DNA of 43,088 nucleotides from a virus. Below are positions 21,771 to 30,928 of the stretch, piece after piece; position 1 is the stretch's first letter; each line of letters begins with the position of its first letter. Below the pieces are notes generated by a model. It was not told the origin of the DNA. It saw nothing but the letters and a program-made list of their open reading frames with translations, and did not search any database. Both the position numbers and the translations under genes were made by a program. The stretch lies in the IMG/VR virus record IMGVR_UViG_3300007076_000003, positions 1 through 43,088 of that record. One strand, given 5' to 3'.

Positions 21771-24651
21771 GTTGGTCGCTCCGCGTGTTCAGTTCCAGCT
21801 GCGCGTCGAAGAGGCGCTGGAGGGATTGGTCGGTCGTGGGCATCCCGTGCTTCTCCGCGATGGCCCGAAGGTCGTCGCGGCGATTGTCGAACCAGGTCTT
21901 GAGCTCGGCGTTGTCCTTGAACATCTTCGTGGTGTAGAGGTTCACGGTGTTGTCGCGGATGGGCGACTCGGGCGCCGGCGCCTTGAGGTACGTGTCGATG
22001 ATGTCGCGCGCCTGCTTCCGCTGGGCGTAGTACTCCGGGTGCGACTTCTCGAACGCGCGCGTCGTGTCGGGGCTGTAGCCCGTGATCTGGCGGTACTCGA
22101 ACGCGAGCTTCTCCAGGGCCTTGACGTGCGACGGCGGGAGCGCGAGCGTGATCGACCCCTTGAGCAGGGACTCGGCCGGGATCCCGACCGCGGCGTGCAT
22201 GTTCGTGATCGCGTCCTGCCGCTCGGTGTCCTTCAAGTCGGTCCGGCGGAGCACGGCGTTGGAGCCGTCGTAGACCGCGACCCGGGCGTCGTCGACCGTG
22301 TTCGGGGAGAAGAGGCCCCACAGGCCGGTGCCCGCGCCCGTGTGGTAGGACTCGACGACCTTCGCGACGTCCTTGGGAACGTTCGGGTCGGCGGCCATCG
22401 GGGCGACCATTTCCTTCGCGAGGGCCTCGCGGTTCGTCGAGGGCATCGCGCGGATCCGGTCGGCGGCGGCGACGTTGTTGCGGTCCGACGTGACGGCCGT
22501 GATGGCCTCCTCGGCGGTCTTGCCCTTGCCGCCCTCGGCGACCGGGCGGAAGTAGGGGACCCACTCGCTCGCCTTGTTCCCGAGAATCTCCTTCGACCGC
22601 TTGTCCGTGTAGTCGAGGACGCGCTTGTTGAAGTCCTCCTCGATCTTCGAGGGGTCCGTCGCGGCCGCGGTGGCGGCGTCGTAGATGCCGAGCAGGCTGC
22701 GGCGCGTGTCCGTCTCAAGGGCGATGGCGAGGCCGGCCTGGTCGGCGACTTCGAGGTTCTGTCCCTTCGCCGACGACAGCACGGCCGTCTTCAAGAGCTC
22801 GATCGTGCGATTGAACGCGGCATTGTTGCGATCGACCTGGTTCGCGCGGCGGTCCGCGTTCTCCCGGTTCTTCGCCTTCCACTGGCCGATCTGCTCGGGC
22901 GCGAGCCCGTTGTCGAGGGTGAGGAGCTCCTCGGGGATCTGCTGGAGCTTGTTCGAGAAGCCGACGATGGTGTTGACCGTGTCGACGTACTTGTTGCGCA
23001 TCCCGTCCGCGCCCTCGCGCAGCTGCTTGGTGAGCGCGTCGCCGTGCTCCTTGTTCCACGCGTCCATGTGGTCCGAGCGTTCGGCCTCGGGCAGACCGGC
23101 GACCTTGCGAGCCTCCTGGGCCTGGGCGACGTTGAACTCGCTGATCTTGTCGGCGGCCTCGCGCTGCCACGACTCGCCGGCGCCCGTGGGCAGGCCGGGG
23201 GTCGACGCGGCCGACGCGAGCCGGGACGCCGTCGCCTTGGCGGACGGGGAGTCGAGGAGCGGCTCGACGCGGTGGAAGTTGTTGATCTCTGCCTGGACCT
23301 TCAAGCGGTCGCCGGCGCTGATGGTCCCCTGGGCGAGCTCGGCGTCGAGGAGGTCCTGCGCCTTCGCGGCGTCCTTCGAGCGATTCAGGGAGCCGAGGAT
23401 CTCTTCGACCTTGGCGTCGCTGTCGCCGGCGAACACGGACCGCTGGATCTGGCGGAGGTACTGGACGTCGGCGCGGGTGTGCTCGCCGCCCTTCTGCTCG
23501 GCCGCGTACTGGTTGATGTACCGGTCCATTTCGGCGGACTGCGCGACCGGCGGGAACCCGAAGGCGCCCTGCGCGGCCTTCGCCGCCGAGAGGGCCTGAT
23601 CCATGTTCGAGGCGGCCTGACGCGCGTGCAGCTGCTCCTCGGCCTCCATGCCGGCCAGCTTGATCTGCTTCAAGCGGGTGGCCTCGTTGTCGTAGTGCTG
23701 GATGAGGTCCTTGATCTCCGGGCCCGTGCGCGCGTCCTCGCCGATGGTGAGGTTCCCGACCTTCGCGTTCTGGACGAGCCGCAGGAGGGTCGACGCGTGC
23801 GACAGGCCGGAGCCGTCGTCCGCCGCGGCCGCGTTGGCTGCCGCGATCCGGAAGCCGTCCATCGCCGCCTTCGCGACGTCGACGCCCTGGAGCCGGTGCT
23901 CGTTCGCGATCTTCGAGAAGTTCGCGAGGGTCTCCTCGTCCGTCTGGCCCTTCTGGAACTGCGTGGTCGCCCAGCGGCTGAACTCGTTCGCCGTGTTGTC
24001 CTGGTACTCCTTCGCCATGTTCCCGGCGAGCTTGTTCGCCGCATCCTGCCGGTACCGCGAGTCGATCGCGACCTTGAGGCCGTTCGACTCCTTGGCGCCG
24101 TAGTAGTCCTGGAAGAAGGGGTTGTCCTTGTACTTCGCCCACGTCTCCTGGATCACCTGCTCGACGGGCTTCGCGGGGGTCGGGTTGCCGTCCTTGTCGA
24201 CCACGGCCGTCGCCTGCTGCTGGGCGGCGATCAGGTCCGACTCGTACTTCGACATGACGCGCCGCGCGGCGGACTGGGTGAACCCGACCGTGCGCCACTC
24301 GTTCTGGGCGGGCGTGATGTCGCCCTTCTTCTCCGCGTTCAGGAAGGCGGCCTGGTTCAGCTGCTTCTGGTACTCGACCTCCCCCATGTTCTTGTGGGCC
24401 GCGGCCAGCTGGTCGATCAGGTCGTCGCCGGCGTCGTTCCCGAGCTTCCGGCCGATCTCCAGTTCGGCCTCATTCTGGCGCTCCTTCTGCTGGAGGCTGA
24501 TCTTCGCGAGCGTGCCCGACAGGCCGGCCAGCTGCTCGAATGGGAGCGCCGCCGCTCGCGGGAGCATGGGCGCGTACGGAATCGGCAGGACCGACTGGGC
24601 CGGGCGGAGCGACGGCTCGCCGGGGTCGTAGTTGACGGGCACCCTAGGCAT
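21760..24651 (-). CDS. Internal virion protein C-like (T7 gp15 position)
   Basis: 963 residues (T7 gp15 is 747). Pro-rich start (PRVPVNYDPGEPSLRPAQSV), then almost wholly helical with many charged and Gln/Ala segments and TPR-like stretches. It overlaps the previous gene by 8 nt and the next by 11 nt. It is expected in the capsid core and ejected into the periplasm. Assigned by order, size and helical character; the residues themselves show no enzymatic motif. Confidence 0.8.
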   Translation of the reverse strand: MPRVPVNYDPGEPSLRPAQSVLPIPYAPMLPRAAALPFEQLAGLSGTLAKISLQQKERQNEAELEIGRKLGNDAGDDLIDQLAAAHKNMGEVEYQKQLNQAAFLNAEKKGDITPAQNEWRTVGFTQSAARRVMSKYESDLIAAQQQATAVVDKDGNPTPAKPVEQVIQETWAKYKDNPFFQDYYGAKESNGLKVAIDSRYRQDAANKLAGNMAKEYQDNTANEFSRWATTQFQKGQTDEETLANFSKIANEHRLQGVDVAKAAMDGFRIAAANAAAADDGSGLSHASTLLRLVQNAKVGNLTIGEDARTGPEIKDLIQHYDNEATRLKQIKLAGMEAEEQLHARQAASNMDQALSAAKAAQGAFGFPPVAQSAEMDRYINQYAAEQKGGEHTRADVQYLRQIQRSVFAGDSDAKVEEILGSLNRSKDAAKAQDLLDAELAQGTISAGDRLKVQAEINNFHRVEPLLDSPSAKATASRLASAASTPGLPTGAGESWQREAADKISEFNVAQAQEARKVAGLPEAERSDHMDAWNKEHGDALTKQLREGADGMRNKYVDTVNTIVGFSNKLQQIPEELLTLDNGLAPEQIGQWKAKNRENADRRANQVDRNNAAFNRTIELLKTAVLSSAKGQNLEVADQAGLAIALETDTRRSLLGIYDAATAAATDPSKIEEDFNKRVLDYTDKRSKEILGNKASEWVPYFRPVAEGGKGKTAEEAITAVTSDRNNVAAADRIRAMPSTNREALAKEMVAPMAADPNVPKDVAKVVESYHTGAGTGLWGLFSPNTVDDARVAVYDGSNAVLRRTDLKDTERQDAITNMHAAVGIPAESLLKGSITLALPPSHVKALEKLAFEYRQITGYSPDTTRAFEKSHPEYYAQRKQARDIIDTYLKAPAPESPIRDNTVNLYTTKMFKDNAELKTWFDNRRDDLRAIAEKHGMPTTDQSLQRLFDAQLELNTRSDQLAR

Positions 24652-25279
24652 ACTGGTTCTCCGTTCGGCTGGTCGTGAAGTCCCCGATCGGCGCTCCCGG
24701 GTCCGCCCCCGCGACCGGGCTCGACCCCGGGACGTTCGCGTGGATCGGGGAGAGCTCCTTGTTCTGCATCGAGAGGTTCAGGTACGACCCGACCCCTTGC
24801 AAGAGGATGCCGAGGTAGCTCGGCGGCTGGACCTTCGCGTAGGCCTGCGCGGCCTCGGCGCGCGCGCCCTCCTGGATCGCGGTCGCCTGGTCCTTGAAGT
24901 TCGCGTCGAGGAAGGCCTTGTTCCGGATGACGGCGCCCTCGTACTCCGAGGCGCTGCGCTCGAACCCGGCGTGGAGCTCGGCCGCGGTGTTCCCGCCGAT
25001 GCCCGACTCGCCGATCGAGACCCGGAGGGTCCCCTCGGCCATGCGGGCCTTGTTCGCGTTCGTGCGGATGGCCTGGGCCGCCTGGGCCGCCTCCTGCATC
25101 TGCCGGGTCTGGAGTTGCGTGTACTGGATCACGGCGGACCGGTTGGCCTGCGCCGCGGCGTCGGCGGCGACCGCGAGCTCGCGGTCGTACTGCGACTTCG
25201 CGCCGAGGATGGAGAGCCCGGTCTGCGCACCCAGGAGGTACGGCGCAGCGGCTCCGGCGGCGGCGAGGGGGAGGCACAT
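24644..25279 (-). CDS. Internal virion protein B-like (T7 gp14 position)
   Basis: 211 residues (T7 gp14 is 196). The N-terminal hydrophobic stretch (LAAAGAAAPYLLGAQTGLSI) is followed by a long Ala/Gln helix and the SGIGGNTAAELHAGFERSAS segment typical of this family. It forms part of the ejected envelope channel. A 6-nt gap separates it from the gp13-like gene. Confidence 0.82.
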   Translation of the reverse strand: MCLPLAAAGAAAPYLLGAQTGLSILGAKSQYDRELAVAADAAAQANRSAVIQYTQLQTRQMQEAAQAAQAIRTNANKARMAEGTLRVSIGESGIGGNTAAELHAGFERSASEYEGAVIRNKAFLDANFKDQATAIQEGARAEAAQAYAKVQPPSYLGILLQGVGSYLNLSMQNKELSPIHANVPGSSPVAGADPGAPIGDFTTSRTENQYA

Positions 25280-25285
25280 GCGGTT

Positions 25286-25804
25286 CTACTCTCCGTTCGG
25301 GTTGATGTCGCAGGTCGGGACGGCCATTTCGATGAACGGGAGCCCCAGCTTGCCGTAGTGGTTGTGCACGCGGACGACCCGGAAGCCGACCGACTTGAGC
25401 CAGCGCAGGTGAGCGATCTGGCGGGCGTCGACGACGCAGCCGAGCACGTCGAAGTCCTTGCCCATTTCCTGGAGCCAGAGGGCCGTGAAGCGGCAGAAGG
25501 ACTTGCCCCACACGCGGACCCGCTCGGACCCGAGGAACCAGACACGGCCGAGGCGCGCGAAGTCGACGTCCTCGCTCGGCACGACGCCGAACATGGCGGA
25601 GGGCTCACCCTTCCACGTCACGGTCCAGCACGGCTTGCTGGCGAGGAATCCGCGGCCGAGCGCCTCGACGGGCTTTTCACCGGTCGCCGCGACGATCTCC
25701 GCGAGGTCCTCTGCCCGAAGGCGTTCGCCGAGGAACACGGTGTCCTCGCCCTTGCTCTCCCGAACCTCGATGTCGTCGGCCGGGTGGCGAAGGTCTGCGG
25801 TCAT
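25286..25804 (-). CDS. Internal virion protein A-like (T7 gp13 position)
   Basis: 172 residues (T7 gp13 is 138). It has a GNAT-like layout: strand GEPSAMFGVVP, FLGSERVRVWGKSF, then HLRWLKSVGFRVVRVH. This agrees with the acetyltransferase-like fold often annotated for gp13 relatives (DUF2833). It assists internal-core assembly; enzymatic activity is doubtful. Lies between tail tube B and the gp14-like gene, the T7 order. Confidence 0.8.
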   Translation of the reverse strand: MTADLRHPADDIEVRESKGEDTVFLGERLRAEDLAEIVAATGEKPVEALGRGFLASKPCWTVTWKGEPSAMFGVVPSEDVDFARLGRVWFLGSERVRVWGKSFCRFTALWLQEMGKDFDVLGCVVDARQIAHLRWLKSVGFRVVRVHNHYGKLGLPFIEMAVPTCDINPNGE

Positions 25805-25805
25805 C

Positions 25806-28800
25806 CTAGCTCCTGTTGTACGGGGGGAAGGCGACGATGTCGTACTTGACCTCGAAGTCCGCGCTCTCGAACTTGGCCGGGAGCGGGCTGTTGCTCACGA
25901 GGTCGATCTGCGCGTCGCGCGCGTAGACGCCGAACCGGATCTCCTCCGTCATCAGGGGCAGGTTGCCCGCGACGACGTGGCGTCCGTTCGCGCTGGTGTA
26001 CTCGACGGTGAGCATCGACCGGAGGTAGGGCGTGAGCTCGACGGAGAAGTCCGCCGTGTCCTGGACGCGGACGATGCCGTGCTGGATCTGGAGTCGGCCG
26101 TTCGCCTGGACGTGCTGCTTGCCGACGCTCGGGTCGCCCGCGTGGATGTAGACCTTCGAGAACCGGTAGCGGAACTCGAACGTCTGGCCGATCCAGACAT
26201 CGTCGAGGGTGTGGTCGCCGGCCGCGGAGACGAGGGAGCCGCCGTCGAGCGTGAGGTCGATGACGTCGCCGCCGTCGTTCCCGTTCGGGCTCTTCGTGAC
26301 CGCGACGTACGTCTCGTCCGTGTCGGGCTCGTAGTCGAGCGTCCAGGTCGTGCGGTCCGTGTCGGGGTCGTAGGCGCTGTCGGGCGTGTCGACCCGGCGG
26401 TCGAGGTGAGTCAGGTAGAGCGCCCCCGGGTCGGTCCGCCCGGAGACGAGCTCCGAGGATTCGAGGTGCGTGCCGTCCGGCCGGTTCACGACGAGGTAGA
26501 GCGTGTTCCCGATGAAGCCCATGCCGAGCACGCGCGCGTTGTCGCCGAGGACCCAGCGGCCCCACGCGACCTGGTAGCGCGCGCCGCCCGCGATGAACGT
26601 CTTGAGCATGTAGAGCTTCGACTGGTCCCCATCCGCGAGCGTCAGGAGGATCCCTTCGAGCTCGGTCGTGGCGAACTGGATCGCCTTGCCCGACACGTAC
26701 TGCGGGACCGCGATGCTCACGTCGTCGACCTGGAACTGGTTCACGACCTGCGGGTCCGCGATCATCTGCCGGACACCGGTGAAGCTGCCGCGGACCGCGG
26801 GGAAGTAGATCCCCTGCGCGACCGTCACGGGATCGGCATCGCGGTCGGAAATGTACTCCAGGATCGGGGACACCTGGACGGACGCCGGCGTCAGGAGCGG
26901 CTGGCCGTCGAGCACGAAGTTGACGTGGTCCGACAGGAGGACGAGCGTGTGGTTGTAGGCGACCGCGTGGGAGAGGGAGATCGCCGTGTGGTGCGGGACC
27001 TTGATGTCGATGGGGTCGCTGTCGACGACGTCCTGGACGGTCGTCCGCCAGAGGTTGAAGAAGACCCCCACCTCGGACATCACGACCTTCTGGCCGCTGA
27101 TGAAGCCGAGCCGGTTCCGGAAGAAGAACACGTCGGCGATGGGGTCGCCGTCGGCGATACTCGGGTGCGGGGCGCTCGTGATCTCGTCGTCACCGACGGT
27201 CCTGGAGGCCCAGTCGATCGGCGCCCACTGGAAGTACTTCGCGTTCGGCGTGCCCGTGACCGTGCCGGATCCGTCGTCCTGCTGCCGGGTGAGGGCCCAG
27301 GGCATCGTGTCCGCGTCGAGGTCGGTCGCGACGCCGAAGCCGGACGACTCGATCCACCGGCCCTTGCTGAACGCGCCGAGCGCGTCGGCCGCGAACTGGA
27401 CGTAGTAGTCGTCCGTGGTCTGGTTCGTCCCGCCGTCGATCTTGATCTTGAACCCGTCCGTGCAGGTCAGGGGGAGCTTGTCGATCGCGTCGACCGACCG
27501 GAAGAGGGCGATCAGGAACGCGCCGCCCCGGCCGTCGTCCACCTTCACGGAGTCGAAGGACCGGACGCTCGTCCCGCCGATCGCCGTGTGGACCAGCTGG
27601 TACTGGCCGCCCGTCGGGGGCGTGACCGTGAGCGTGTAGGTGGCGGAGGGCGTGCCGTACGTGATCGTGAGCTTCGAGCCCGCGCGCGTGGCCGTGACGC
27701 CCGCGACGCCGGCGGCGATGGCCGCGCGGATCCCCTCGGCGACGTCGGCCGTGTGGTCGCCCGACTGGACCGTGTAGGACGCGGAGTCGGAGATCGGGGC
27801 GCCGAAGTTCAGCGTCCAGGTCTCCCCGACGACGCCGACCTGCTTCACGGAGAACGTATAGACGTCCGTGGTGACGGACGCGTTGACGACGTCGACCTTC
27901 ACGACCGACCCGGACACGGTGGCCGTGTACCGCGAGTCGGCGTCGATCTGGTCGGCGAGGGCCTGCGCGATGGCCGTGGTCTCGACGGAGGACAGCTGGG
28001 TGCTCGGGGCGCCGGCTTGGGTCTCCTCGACGGAGAAGGTCCCGTTCGTGGCCTGGACGACCGCGGGGGTGAAGTGCACCCCCTGGTTGTCGGCGGTGAT
28101 CGTGACGACCGACCCGACCCGCGAGGCCGAGACGTTCGCGAGGGCCGTGATGGCCGTGGTGAGCCCGGCCGCGACGAGTGCGGTCGTGTCGCCCCCCTGG
28201 ACCGTGTAGGACGCCGTGTTCCCGAGGATCGTGACGGTCCAGGTCGAGCCCGTGTTGCCCGTGGCCGCGATCGTCAGGTCCCACTTCTCCTGGAGTCCGG
28301 CGGAGAGCGTGTTCCCGTCCCAGGTCGTGATCGAGAAGTCGACCGCCGCCGAATCCGTGGTGAGTTTGAGGGACGCCTTGTACGTGGTGCTGTACTGGGC
28401 CCCGCGGACGAAGAGGTACGTGGTCGTGTTGCTCGGGTCCGGGTCCGTGACGGCGGACGACATCGCGGCGTCCACGGTCCGGTTCAGGAGGATCGTGTAG
28501 TCGACGAGCGTGAGCGCCTTGAGCTTCTTGTTCGCCTTCTCCGACCCCGTGTCCAGGTAGGAGAAGTCGGGCGTGAAGGGGGCGCCGGCGGACAGCGGGC
28601 CGTAGACGCCCACCTCGGTCCCGTCGGTCTCGAAGACCCGGATGCCGTCCGACTGGAACGCGACGATGTACTGCTCGTCCGTCGAGCGGTTGATCGTGTG
28701 GATCAGGGCGTCGCCGAGGTCGCCGTCGTCGAGCTTCTTGAGGTGGTCGATCGGGTGGCGCTTCGTGAGCCCGTCGGTCGGCGAGACCCACGCGTTGTCC

Positions 28801-28892
28801 ATGAGCTCGCATTGGCCCGGGAGGCGGAGGGAGTCGGCCTGCTGGCTCACCCCCTGGATCAGGGAGGCGACGGGGAGAGTGAAGCGGGGCAC
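25806..28892 (-). CDS. Tail tubular protein B (nozzle, T7 gp12-like), enlarged
   Basis: 1028 residues against 794 in T7. The N-terminus (IQGVSQQADSLRLPGQCELM) is the family signature, and the carboxyl part (VEYTSANGRHVVAGNL, IRFGVYARDAQ) is also typical. The excess is explained by an insertion at about residues 204-430 carrying at least two copies of a beta-rich module (WTVTILG, SYTVQGGDTTALVAAGL, VSASRVGSVVTIT; and WTLNFGAP, SYTVQSGDHTADVAEGI) that recurs in two other proteins of this phage. GTG start, one base after the previous stop. Confidence 0.9.
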   Translation of the reverse strand: MPRFTLPVASLIQGVSQQADSLRLPGQCELMDNAWVSPTDGLTKRHPIDHLKKLDDGDLGDALIHTINRSTDEQYIVAFQSDGIRVFETDGTEVGVYGPLSAGAPFTPDFSYLDTGSEKANKKLKALTLVDYTILLNRTVDAAMSSAVTDPDPSNTTTYLFVRGAQYSTTYKASLKLTTDSAAVDFSITTWDGNTLSAGLQEKWDLTIAATGNTGSTWTVTILGNTASYTVQGGDTTALVAAGLTTAITALANVSASRVGSVVTITADNQGVHFTPAVVQATNGTFSVEETQAGAPSTQLSSVETTAIAQALADQIDADSRYTATVSGSVVKVDVVNASVTTDVYTFSVKQVGVVGETWTLNFGAPISDSASYTVQSGDHTADVAEGIRAAIAAGVAGVTATRAGSKLTITYGTPSATYTLTVTPPTGGQYQLVHTAIGGTSVRSFDSVKVDDGRGGAFLIALFRSVDAIDKLPLTCTDGFKIKIDGGTNQTTDDYYVQFAADALGAFSKGRWIESSGFGVATDLDADTMPWALTRQQDDGSGTVTGTPNAKYFQWAPIDWASRTVGDDEITSAPHPSIADGDPIADVFFFRNRLGFISGQKVVMSEVGVFFNLWRTTVQDVVDSDPIDIKVPHHTAISLSHAVAYNHTLVLLSDHVNFVLDGQPLLTPASVQVSPILEYISDRDADPVTVAQGIYFPAVRGSFTGVRQMIADPQVVNQFQVDDVSIAVPQYVSGKAIQFATTELEGILLTLADGDQSKLYMLKTFIAGGARYQVAWGRWVLGDNARVLGMGFIGNTLYLVVNRPDGTHLESSELVSGRTDPGALYLTHLDRRVDTPDSAYDPDTDRTTWTLDYEPDTDETYVAVTKSPNGNDGGDVIDLTLDGGSLVSAAGDHTLDDVWIGQTFEFRYRFSKVYIHAGDPSVGKQHVQANGRLQIQHGIVRVQDTADFSVELTPYLRSMLTVEYTSANGRHVVAGNLPLMTEEIRFGVYARDAQIDLVSNSPLPAKFESADFEVKYDIVAFPPYNRS

Positions 28893-28893
28893 T

Positions 28894-29523
28894 CTAGACC
28901 CTCTTGATGTTCGGGTATCCGCGGTTCAGGACGCGCGCCGCACCCCAGCTGTCGAAGATAGTGCGCCGCTCGATGTCGCTCTCGGACTCCCGGAGCGTGG
29001 CGAGGGCCTGGTGCTCCTCGCGCGAGACCTCGGCGGCCGCGCTCGGCCCCTGGAGGCGGTCGCGGAACAGGCGGGCCGCGCGGAGTTGGACGTACCGGCG
29101 GAAGGTCTCCGGGGTCTTCTCGAAGTCGACGAGGTAGACGATCGTCGCCTTGAGGCCCGAGGGGAGGACGAAGGTGTGCTGGCCCTTCGCCCGGTTGTAT
29201 AGCGTGAGGGCGTCCGAGTTGCCCGGGTCCGCGCGGAACACGAGGTCCCACAGCGCCGGGTTCGGACGGTCGAGGGTGAGGCGCACGACGTTCGCCGGGA
29301 TCACGTACTTGCTCGATCCGTTGAGGACGAGCTCGATGTCGGACTCCGTGTTGAAGGACCACGCGCGCGACATGACCTCCAGCGAGACTTCGTCGAGGAC
29401 GTCGGCCGCCATCGAGGCGTCGATCGGGAGCGGGGGCGTGAGGGACGACACGGGGGCTTCGTTCACGGTCCGGAGGATCGCGTTGACCGCCGACAGGCGC
29501 GTGGTCGTGGTGGGGGCGCTCAT
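28894..29523 (-). CDS. Tail tubular protein A (T7 gp11-like)
   Basis: 209 residues (T7 gp11 is 196). The N-terminus LSAVNAILRTVNEAPVSSL, then MSRAWSFNTE and YLVDFEKTPETFRRYV, are typical of the gatekeeper family that joins portal/capsid to the nozzle. It sits between capsid and tail tube B as in T7. Confidence 0.9.
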   Translation of the reverse strand: MSAPTTTTRLSAVNAILRTVNEAPVSSLTPPLPIDASMAADVLDEVSLEVMSRAWSFNTESDIELVLNGSSKYVIPANVVRLTLDRPNPALWDLVFRADPGNSDALTLYNRAKGQHTFVLPSGLKATIVYLVDFEKTPETFRRYVQLRAARLFRDRLQGPSAAAEVSREEHQALATLRESESDIERRTIFDSWGAARVLNRGYPNIKRV

Positions 29524-29589
29524 GGGCTGTTCAGGATCCTCGGGTGTTCAGGCGGAACGAACGGGCGCAGAAGTTGAACGGAAGGGGCG

Positions 29590-29619
29590 GGGGCCCCGGC
29601 CGATGCCGGAGCCCCTGCG
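29590..29619 (-). terminator. Hairpin after the capsid gene
   Basis: GGGGC-CCCGGC ... GCCGG-GCCCC around a 4-nt loop, stem of about 10 bp with one mismatch, 6 nt past the capsid stop on the minus strand. It matches the place of T7 T-phi, which follows gene 10. Confidence 0.6.
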
Positions 29620-29624
29620 AAGGA

Positions 29625-30668
29625 CTACGCGATGGCGAGCTCGACGGCGCACTCCGGGCGGAGGATGCCGAGGCCCTGGGCCAGCGCGATCGAGGTCAGC
29701 CAGCCCTTGAGCCGGTGCTCGCGGCTGGACTCGACCTGCGCGTCGCGCAGCATGAGGCGGCCGGCCGCTTCCGACTGGAAGCACACGCCCGCGGTGTTGG
29801 AGAAGTCGCCGTAGTAGACGTTCCCCTGCTCGGACGCGCCACCCGAGCCGGTGCCGAAGTCGGCGTCGCCGGAGGTGATGTTCGTCGAGGGCAGGTGGTT
29901 CGTCGGGACGAGCAGGAAGCCCGCCGCGGTGTAGAGACGCGCCTGGGCGAAGTCGCCGTTGGCCTTGGAGAGGTCCCCGTTCAGGAGCGGGTAGCCGACC
30001 GTGGCCTGCGTGATCGTCGGGCTCGTCGCCGCGATCGACACGCTCGGGTCACGGATCAGGTTGGCGTGCTGGTCCCAGCTGATGACCGCGAAGCGCCCGT
30101 CTTCCGGGACGTCCTTGTGGTCCATGTCGACCTTCGCCGCGAAGAGGGCGTTCATGAGGGCCACGCCGCTCGTCTTCATGGCCGCGTCGACCACGACCGA
30201 TCCGCCGTTGAGGCCGGAGATCGTCGCCGAGGCGCGAGCCGCGAGGATGAGGGTGTGGATCGCGAGGCGGTCGCTCATGACCGCGACGGCGCGACCGAGC
30301 TCGCGGGCGTACGGGCCGCGCACTTCCCACTCGCTCATCGCCTCGTCGAGGTCGTAGATGGTGACGGCGCTCATCAGCATCGAGTCGATGTTGATGACGC
30401 GCTCCGCACCCGCGATCTGCGAGAGGAGGTTGTTCGCCGTGTCGGAGATATCCTTCCCGGCGGAGTGGAAGAAGGCGGTCGCACGACCGAGGACTTGGAA
30501 GCCCGCGGACTTGCCGCTGGCGATGCTGCGCTGGCGCACGAGCGGCGCCACGCGGTTCATCTGGACGAAGGTCGCGAGGACCTCGCCGGAGAACTTCTTG
30601 TAGAAGAGGGCGCGGTCCGAACCACTGAGGTTCGATTGACCCGGACGGGAGAAGTCGGTATCCGACAT
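29625..30668 (-). CDS. Major capsid protein (T7 gp10-like)
   Basis: 347 residues (T7 gp10A is 345). ALFYKKFSGEVLATFVQMN, SGKSAGFQVLGRATAFFHSAG and INIDSMLMSAVTIYDLDEAM are strong family matches. HK97-fold shell protein. There is no sign of a gp10B-type frameshift extension. A diverged phage-type promoter lies just upstream and a hairpin terminator follows, so it can be expressed alone at high level. Confidence 0.95.
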   Translation of the reverse strand: MSDTDFSRPGQSNLSGSDRALFYKKFSGEVLATFVQMNRVAPLVRQRSIASGKSAGFQVLGRATAFFHSAGKDISDTANNLLSQIAGAERVINIDSMLMSAVTIYDLDEAMSEWEVRGPYARELGRAVAVMSDRLAIHTLILAARASATISGLNGGSVVVDAAMKTSGVALMNALFAAKVDMDHKDVPEDGRFAVISWDQHANLIRDPSVSIAATSPTITQATVGYPLLNGDLSKANGDFAQARLYTAAGFLLVPTNHLPSTNITSGDADFGTGSGGASEQGNVYYGDFSNTAGVCFQSEAAGRLMLRDAQVESSREHRLKGWLTSIALAQGLGILRPECAVELAIA

Positions 30669-30696
30669 GGGAGCGTTGCCGTCGTCGGCCCCGTTA

Positions 30697-30727
30697 CAGG
30701 GCTAGACTGGACGGTTCCTTTGTGTGA
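30697..30727 (-). promoter_or_regulatory. Diverged phage RNA polymerase promoter candidate before capsid
   Basis: Minus-strand GGAACCGTCCAGTCTAG matches GAACCGTGCCATCCTAG of the three strong copies with a few changes and one base missing. It lies about 30-60 nt before the capsid ATG, the position of phi10 in T7. Confidence 0.45.
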
Positions 30728-30840
30728 GAGGCAGAGGTGGGGTGCGGCCTCGCTTCCCTACGCATCGGGCTTCATGGCTTCCGAGTGTCCGGCGCACCGG
30801 GTCGGGTGAAGTCGCGAGCTTCGGTCTGCTTCGCTGCTAG

Positions 30841-30867
30841 CCCTGCCCCGCACGTTGCGGAACAGGG
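30841..30867 (-). terminator. Second hairpin before capsid
   Basis: CCCTG...CAGGG enclosing CCGCA-cgt-TGCGG, a two-tier stem directly after the larger hairpin at 30876-30908 on the minus strand. The two probably act together. Confidence 0.45.
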
Positions 30868-30875
30868 TGTAAGGC

Positions 30876-30908
30876 GGGCCGCTCAAGCTCACGGGGAGCG
30901 AGCGGCCC
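30876..30908 (-). terminator. Hairpin after the inserted membrane-protein gene
   Basis: GGGCCGCTC (30876-30884) and GAGCGGCCC (30900-30908), a perfect 9-bp stem; the loop holds a further GCTC/GAGC pair. It starts about 20 nt after the TAA of the 148-residue gene. Confidence 0.6.
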
Positions 30909-30928
30909 TGGGCGTCTCGTCGGAGGGG

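Noticed and set aside
25458-28907. Open frame of 1149 codons on the plus strand
   Set aside because: Antisense shadow of tail tube B with low-complexity Arg/Val/Asp composition.
29625-30668. Programmed frameshift extension of the capsid as in T7 gp10B
   Set aside because: No slippery run with a downstream extension frame was apparent; the gene is followed at once by a hairpin.
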